Positions 63,725-64,000 of a stretch of 64,000 nt of DNA are shown piece by piece. Position 1 is the first letter of the stretch. Every line of letters begins with the position of its first letter. Location of the stretch: NCBI GenBank assembly GCA_020161065.1, contig JAIUPH010000026.1, forward strand, positions 164,621 through 228,620, given 5' to 3'. A model generated the notes under the pieces. It saw only the letters and a list, made by a program, of their open reading frames with translations. It did not search any database and had not been told where the DNA came from. This stretch comes from Pseudomonadota bacterium. Lineage in GTDB: Bacteria; Pseudomonadota; Gammaproteobacteria; Burkholderiales; Burkholderiaceae_C. Made by a program: the position numbers and the translations under genes.

Positions 63725-64000
63725 GGGTCAAGCCTCACGAGCAATTAGTACCGGTTAGCTTAACTGGTTACCCAGCTTCCACACCCGGCCTATCAACGTC
63801 CTGGTCTCGAACGACTCTTCAGGGGGCTCGAGGCCCCGGCAAGACTTATCTTAAGACGAGTTTCCCGCTTAGATGCTTTCAGCGGTTATCTCTTCCGCAC
63901 ATAGCTACTCGGCAATGCCACTGGCGTGACAACCGATACACCAGAGGTGCGTCCACTCCGGTCCTCTCGTACTAGGAGCAGGCTCTCTCAATCTTGCAGC
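63725..64000 (-). rRNA. rrl: 23S ribosomal RNA, 3' end (partial)
   Basis: The minus strand carries the conserved 3' region of 23S rRNA: CCTAGTACGAGAGGACCGGA (the sarcin-ricin loop is just upstream of this), and the end GCTAACCGGTACTAATTGCT then CGTGAGGCTTGACC. The gene continues beyond the window. The exact 3' end is set from similarity to E. coli and may be off by a few bases. Confidence 0.95.

Overview
This is a very GC-rich chromosomal window from a betaproteobacterium, most likely order Burkholderiales and close to the Rubrivivax/Leptothrix/Methylibium group. The placement is an inference. It rests on the lptA-lptB-rpoN order, a DUF4148 secreted protein, two PEP-CTERM proteins, a HemP-type haemin locus and Fur boxes of the GCGAATnATTC type. 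Genes are packed tightly, with many 4-bp start/stop overlaps. No insertion sequence, integrase, CRISPR array or tRNA was seen.

Layout. (1) 1-5123: dsbA, lptA, lptB, rpoN and a 23S rRNA methyltransferase. (2) 5126-9371, minus strand: a compact run of a CMD-Rieske fusion, a tandem universal stress protein, a small membrane protein and a TauE/SafE permease, then a YidB-like protein and rsmE. (3) 9552-11625: a DUF4148 protein and fadD. (4) 11713-25644: two paralogous AfsR/SARP-like regulators flank an 1847-aa repeat-rich PEP-CTERM protein gene, which is coupled to two small membrane coiled-coil genes. A second PEP-CTERM protein and a small membrane protein follow. (5) 25628-31212: the pnt transhydrogenase operon (minus, with an extra 59-aa gene), a Nudix hydrolase, mnmA, a 32-bp tandem repeat and an unknown membrane protein. 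(6) 31391-39061: AMP nucleosidase, a complete MacAB/TolC-type efflux operon and hutI. (7) 39090-50421: a Fur-controlled haem locus. (8) 50480-59675: a nitronate monooxygenase, a Fur-linked DUF1513 protein, an EF-G-like GTPase, then a Fur-controlled tonB-exbB-exbD-siderophore receptor set. (9) 59758-63438: a putative DNA-binding protein, several small uncharacterised genes among strong hairpins, an HDOD protein and an FFLEELY-type protein. (10) 63465-64000: a terminator, 5S rRNA and the 3' end of 23S rRNA, all belonging to an rrn operon read leftwards.

The most interesting system is the haem locus. HemP is followed by a HemS/ChuX-like fragment, DUF3501, DUF2325 and an unknown 134-aa protein. 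Next come a TonB-dependent haemoprotein receptor, a 1328-aa CobN-like protein with a signal peptide and C-terminal membrane anchor, an ExbB/MotA-like protein, a DUF2149 protein and a ChaN lipoprotein. The set resembles the HmuR-HmuS group known from Bacteroidetes, where HmuS is a CobN-like haem dechelatase. It suggests haem is captured at the outer membrane and stripped of iron in the periplasm. The window has no haem ABC transporter and no haem oxygenase.

The second notable assembly is the giant repeat protein gene between two SARP-like regulators. It has direct CTAACG repeats 11 bp apart just upstream of its start and two coupled, mutually similar membrane coiled-coil genes behind it.
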